NCBI GenBank assembly: GCA_037447655.1 | Contig: JBBHKE010000672.1 | Span: 325,001-344,656 of the forward strand | Direction: 5' to 3' | DNA from: Zygnema cylindricum | Lineage: Eukaryota > Streptophyta > Zygnematophyceae > Zygnematales > Zygnemataceae | Length of the DNA: 19,656 bases | Part shown: positions 17,084 through 19,656 of the stretch, in pieces | Layout: each line of letters starts with the position of its first letter | How positions within the stretch are numbered: position 1 is the stretch's first letter | Position numbers and translations under genes: made by a program | The notes under the pieces: generated by a model | The model's input: the letters and a program-made list of their open reading frames with translations, nothing else | What the model was told of the DNA's origin: nothing | The model's database searches: none

Positions 17084-17814
17084 TACACAAATGGTGGAAG
17101 ACAATATATTTTTAAGAGTATATAATGAATCTGTCATCTTTGTTATGGAATTTAAATGCATAAATATACTTGTGCACGCATATATATAAATATGTCAATA
17201 AGCGTTTATGTATACGTGTATATGTAAATGTATTGGGTTTTTAAAAGTTAATGGACTATTACTGGTATATTATTATACACAATTTCCATTTTGTGACTCC
17301 AACTTAATGACAAGGGAAAAATGTGACATGATTCGGTATATGCCAATGCACAGTCGCAAAATGGAAGTCTTCTTCAAGCACGTGCCAGCAGTCACAAACG
17401 TCACTCAAATAGTAACATTCATCAAGTACCATTATTTGTTCATAACTCAAAATAAGGTTCCTCCACTGATTCATCAACAAAGGTTCTTTGTTCCTCAACC
17501 TATTCCTCACAAAACATTATTTGTTCACTTCCATCGATAAATTTGAAATTCACCTCTCGAGCAATGCAAACCTTAACAATATTTTACCCCGTGTCTTTCC
17601 TCATGGTGGCATAATCGTTTCAACCCTGTTTTTTTCCTCACACTTTGTGCAAATTAATGGTTCCAAATGTAAACACTTTTTTTTTTCCTGACTAATGCTT
17701 TACAATAAGTGGAATACACTCTACTTTTTTATGATAAAGAAAGCTCTACAAGGATGAATATAAAAAAACCTATCATCTTCCGACTAAAAACTTGTGTGGA
17801 GTGGACGTTCACTT
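17084..17814. other. 3' flank of the fucosyltransferase-like gene; no gene seen
   Basis: AT-rich, with a TA-rich microsatellite-like patch at about 17175-17240. Overlapping open frames on both strands near 17208-17540 carry no motif and look like chance. The part nearest 17815 should hold the 3' untranslated region of the minus-strand gene. Many TTTATT/AATAAA-like words occur, so I cannot pick a poly(A) signal. Confidence 0.4.
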
Positions 17815-19238
17815 TCAGTGTGGAGCTTCACACAAATATGTATCGTGAGGATTTGCTGTTTGAAATGCATATCTCAATCTTTCTATATCTGAAGTAAATG
17901 TGGAAAGTGTGGTACCAACAAATACAGGAGCAAGCATACAAACTATTTTGTCCAGTTCGACTTCCCAAAGACTTCGAATGTGGGGGTTCCTAGCTGACAA
18001 TGGTAATTTCACTCTTTCCTCCTTAAGTTCAGTCTGCAAACGGATGACTCGTACGCGTCCTTTATTATTTTTGTCGTTTTTATTCTTGCTTGTTTTTTCT
18101 TTTTTGTAGAAAAGATTATTCATCAAATAATTTACCTGAGCAAGAAAAACCCAAAAAGAATGTACAAAAAGAGCAATAAACACAATTAACACCATGTCGG
18201 GTCTCAACCTTCAAAACTTTAGTTTCAACTACAGTTTGTACTTTAAACTCAGATGTATTAACATGCGTTTATTTCAATAGCAGGAAAAATTCCAAACGTT
18301 ATCCATAAATGAAAAAGGAGCCCAATGTTCAAATTAGAGTGTCGTAAATTTTCAGCGACAATAAGGTATTTCCTATCACATATAAGACAAAGTAGTGAAT
18401 TCAACATTATTGTCAGTACAACAATGAGCTTTCCAAACAAAAATTGTTGTTGCTTGGTTTGGTCACACCTTTTATCACAGCATACCACAATCTTAAAAAG
18501 TGTCCATACCTCTTTAGGACTTCCGTTTGTTGCAAGAAAAACCATTTTTAAGTCGTATACTTCAATCTTTTTGTTCAAACATTTCGCAACATGTTTGATT
18601 GACGGAAAACATTCTGCGTTACCCTTGCATGCTCTTATGAAATCCCCACGACGAAGATGTACCGCCATGTATCGTTTACCTTGAAACACATTCTTCACAA
18701 ATAGATTTCCAAAGTCTAAAATAGTGTGATCCGGTAGAACAGCAACATTTGAATGACACTCATCAGATCGCTTTACTGGGAGGATGTATTGGCTTTCGTT
18801 CACAAAATGATTGTGGAAGAACTCTCCCATGAACAAAATTTTCCCTGGAGATTTTCCAACTTCCATCTTCAGTTCATCTTTCGTAAGCCTGTGATCGTCT
18901 TTCGTTGGTATTGTAAAATTTAATGCTGATTTTGTAAATTTGATTGGTGCCCAACTTAAAAAAAGAGACTTAAATGCTGACAAATTATTTTCACATGATG
19001 ATTTAGAAATGCAAACAACTTGATCAATAACAACATTTTTCCCGTAAGATTTACGATATTCCTCAACGGTCATAATCGACTTATTTCCATAACACGATCG
19101 AAAGTAAGAAATGTCGAATATCAAATGTCGATCATAATGGCGGAGAATAGTGTTTGGGTCCATCGATATAAGCAAAGTACGGTTGAGAAACACTGCAAAC
19201 TGCAACGCATGCAAGATGCAAAAAACCCGATTGCTTGA
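17815..19238 (-). CDS. GDP-fucose protein O-fucosyltransferase-like, two C-terminal exons
   Basis: A putative Golgi/ER-type glycosyltransferase of the O-fucosyltransferase superfamily (PF10250), transferring fucose from GDP-fucose to Ser/Thr of target proteins. Exon A (19238-18510, 243 codons) follows an acceptor TTTTTTTGAACTGCAG. It opens SSNRVFCILHALQFAVFLNR, the first nucleotide-binding block (normally G-G-N-x-R). It carries HLRRGDF at 18659-18639, the diagnostic GDP-fucose-binding arginine motif, then CFPSIKHVAKC and MVFLATNGSPKE. Exon B (18033-17815) supplies ELDKIVCMLAPVFVGTTLST and FTSDIERLR, the conserved C-terminal block, and ends at a TGA. The splice is phase 0 and the fused product stays open for 315 residues. 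Family members are usually about 400-450 residues, so an N-terminal exon with the membrane anchor is missing from the window or lost. No stops in either exon, so it is probably functional. Confidence 0.85.
18034..18509 (-). other. intron of the fucosyltransferase-like gene
   Basis: On the minus strand the donor reads AAAGAG|GTATGG (GT at 18509-18508) and the acceptor CCGTTTGCAG|ACTGAA (AG at 18035-18034). It is 476 bases long and T-rich. The exon A frame also runs on into the intron without an early stop, which would give an odd tail and lose the conserved FVGT-STFT block. The spliced form is far more likely because exon B resumes the family pattern exactly. Confidence 0.8.
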
Positions 19239-19535
19239 CTGCAGTTCAAAAAAATTTAGAACATAAACACGAGTTAAAATAAGGCTACTTCACAAAATCT
19301 ATTCAGATCGAAGAACATAAAATTAAGAAAAAAAGCAGTAGATTTAAAAGATTTTATTTCCTCTATAAAAACCTGAGAAAAACCAAATTCATACAATGAA
19401 TTTATGAACTAAATGTAACCTGAGGTAACCAGTTTAAACAGTTGCAAACCATAGAAAACCTTAAAATCCCTAAAAAACCAAACCTCAGTAACTGATTGCA
19501 TATCATAACAAAAACCTAAGACATTCAAAACGGGC
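19239..19535 (-). other. probable intron upstream of exon A
   Basis: T-rich on the minus strand, with a pyrimidine tract and GCAG acceptor at 19240-19239. I see no coding exon with the expected G-G-x-N motif, so the upstream exon is likely beyond the window edge. Confidence 0.5.
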
Positions 19536-19656
19536 CAGAGAGAGAGGGAGAGAGAGAGCAAGAAAGAGAGAGGAAGTGAGGGGTGGAGAGAGAGGGAAGG
19601 AGAGAAAGAGGGGAGAGAGAGAGGGAGAGAGAGCGAGAGGAAGAGAGAGCAAAAAG
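19536..19656. repeat. GA/CT microsatellite-like tract
   Basis: The plus strand is almost entirely purine (GAGAGAGGGAGAGAGAGAG-like, imperfect) to the window edge; the minus strand is CTCTCT. CT-rich tracts of this kind are frequent in plant 5' leaders and first introns, and this one lies upstream of the fucosyltransferase-like exons in the sense direction. It could be part of the leader or simply a microsatellite. Confidence 0.75.

Noticed and set aside
17208-17540. 110-codon plus-strand frame and its minus-strand shadow (17304-17510)
   Set aside because: Cys/His/aromatic-rich by chance composition, no family pattern, and located in the 3' flank of the minus-strand gene.
18258-18508. Unspliced C-terminal extension of the fucosyltransferase-like protein
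   Set aside because: It would replace the conserved FVGT-STFT block with an unrelated hydrophobic tail, while a good GT-AG pair restores the family sequence in phase.
1-19656. tRNA, rRNA or a multi-gene defence or biosynthetic system
   Set aside because: No cloverleaf with conserved T-loop words, no rRNA signature, and only one plausible working gene. The apparent complexity is transposon nesting.

Overview
This window looks like nuclear DNA from a plant, most likely a land plant. The base composition is AT-rich and there is no bacterial-style gene packing. One spliced protein gene sits at the right end, and almost everything else is transposon-derived: Ty1/copia relics, TA-target MITEs, a TTA-target PIF/Harbinger-like element and an 8-bp-target hAT-like element. 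I cannot name the species from sequence alone. Layout, left part (1-8730): a decayed copia reverse-transcriptase relic (about 210-511, minus), an unassigned small ORF (1372-1545, plus), an unassigned decayed reading frame (1659-2246, minus), a 25-bp minisatellite (2912-3020), another unassigned ORF (3623-3841, minus), a 1.2-kb dispersed LTR-like repeat (3919-5151), a 517-bp TA-target MITE (5222-5738), a palindrome plus 69-bp duplication with telo-box-like motifs (5831-6002), and a 976-bp PIF/Harbinger-like element (6525-7500). The rest is AT-rich sequence in which I see no gene. Centre (8738-17078): one dead, minus-strand Ty1/copia retrotransposon spans about 8.3 kb. Its long terminal repeats (LTRs) are both recognisable, it has a matching target duplication (TTGTC at 8733 and 17079), a polypurine tract, a degraded primer-binding site, and gag, protease, integrase, reverse transcriptase and RNase H all in the expected order. 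Three other elements sit inside it: a solo-LTR-like insertion in the 3' LTR (9237-10718), a 219-bp MITE in the pol linker (12717-12935), and a 953-bp hAT-like element in the 5' LTR (15692-16644) with a perfect 8-bp target duplication. The solo-LTR-like insertion and the MITE each belong to a family with a second copy in the left part of the window, so several families have been active at this locus. Right part (17815-19656): the only gene that looks functional is a minus-strand GDP-fucose protein O-fucosyltransferase-like gene. Two exons (19238-18510 and 18033-17815) are joined by a phase-0 GT-AG intron; the N-terminal exon lies further right or is lost. A pyrimidine-rich (minus strand) microsatellite closes the window. 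I found no rRNA, tRNA, CRISPR array or multi-gene defence-type system. The most notable object is the nested transposon stack, especially the hAT-like element, which carries a non-transposon segment with promoter-like motifs.
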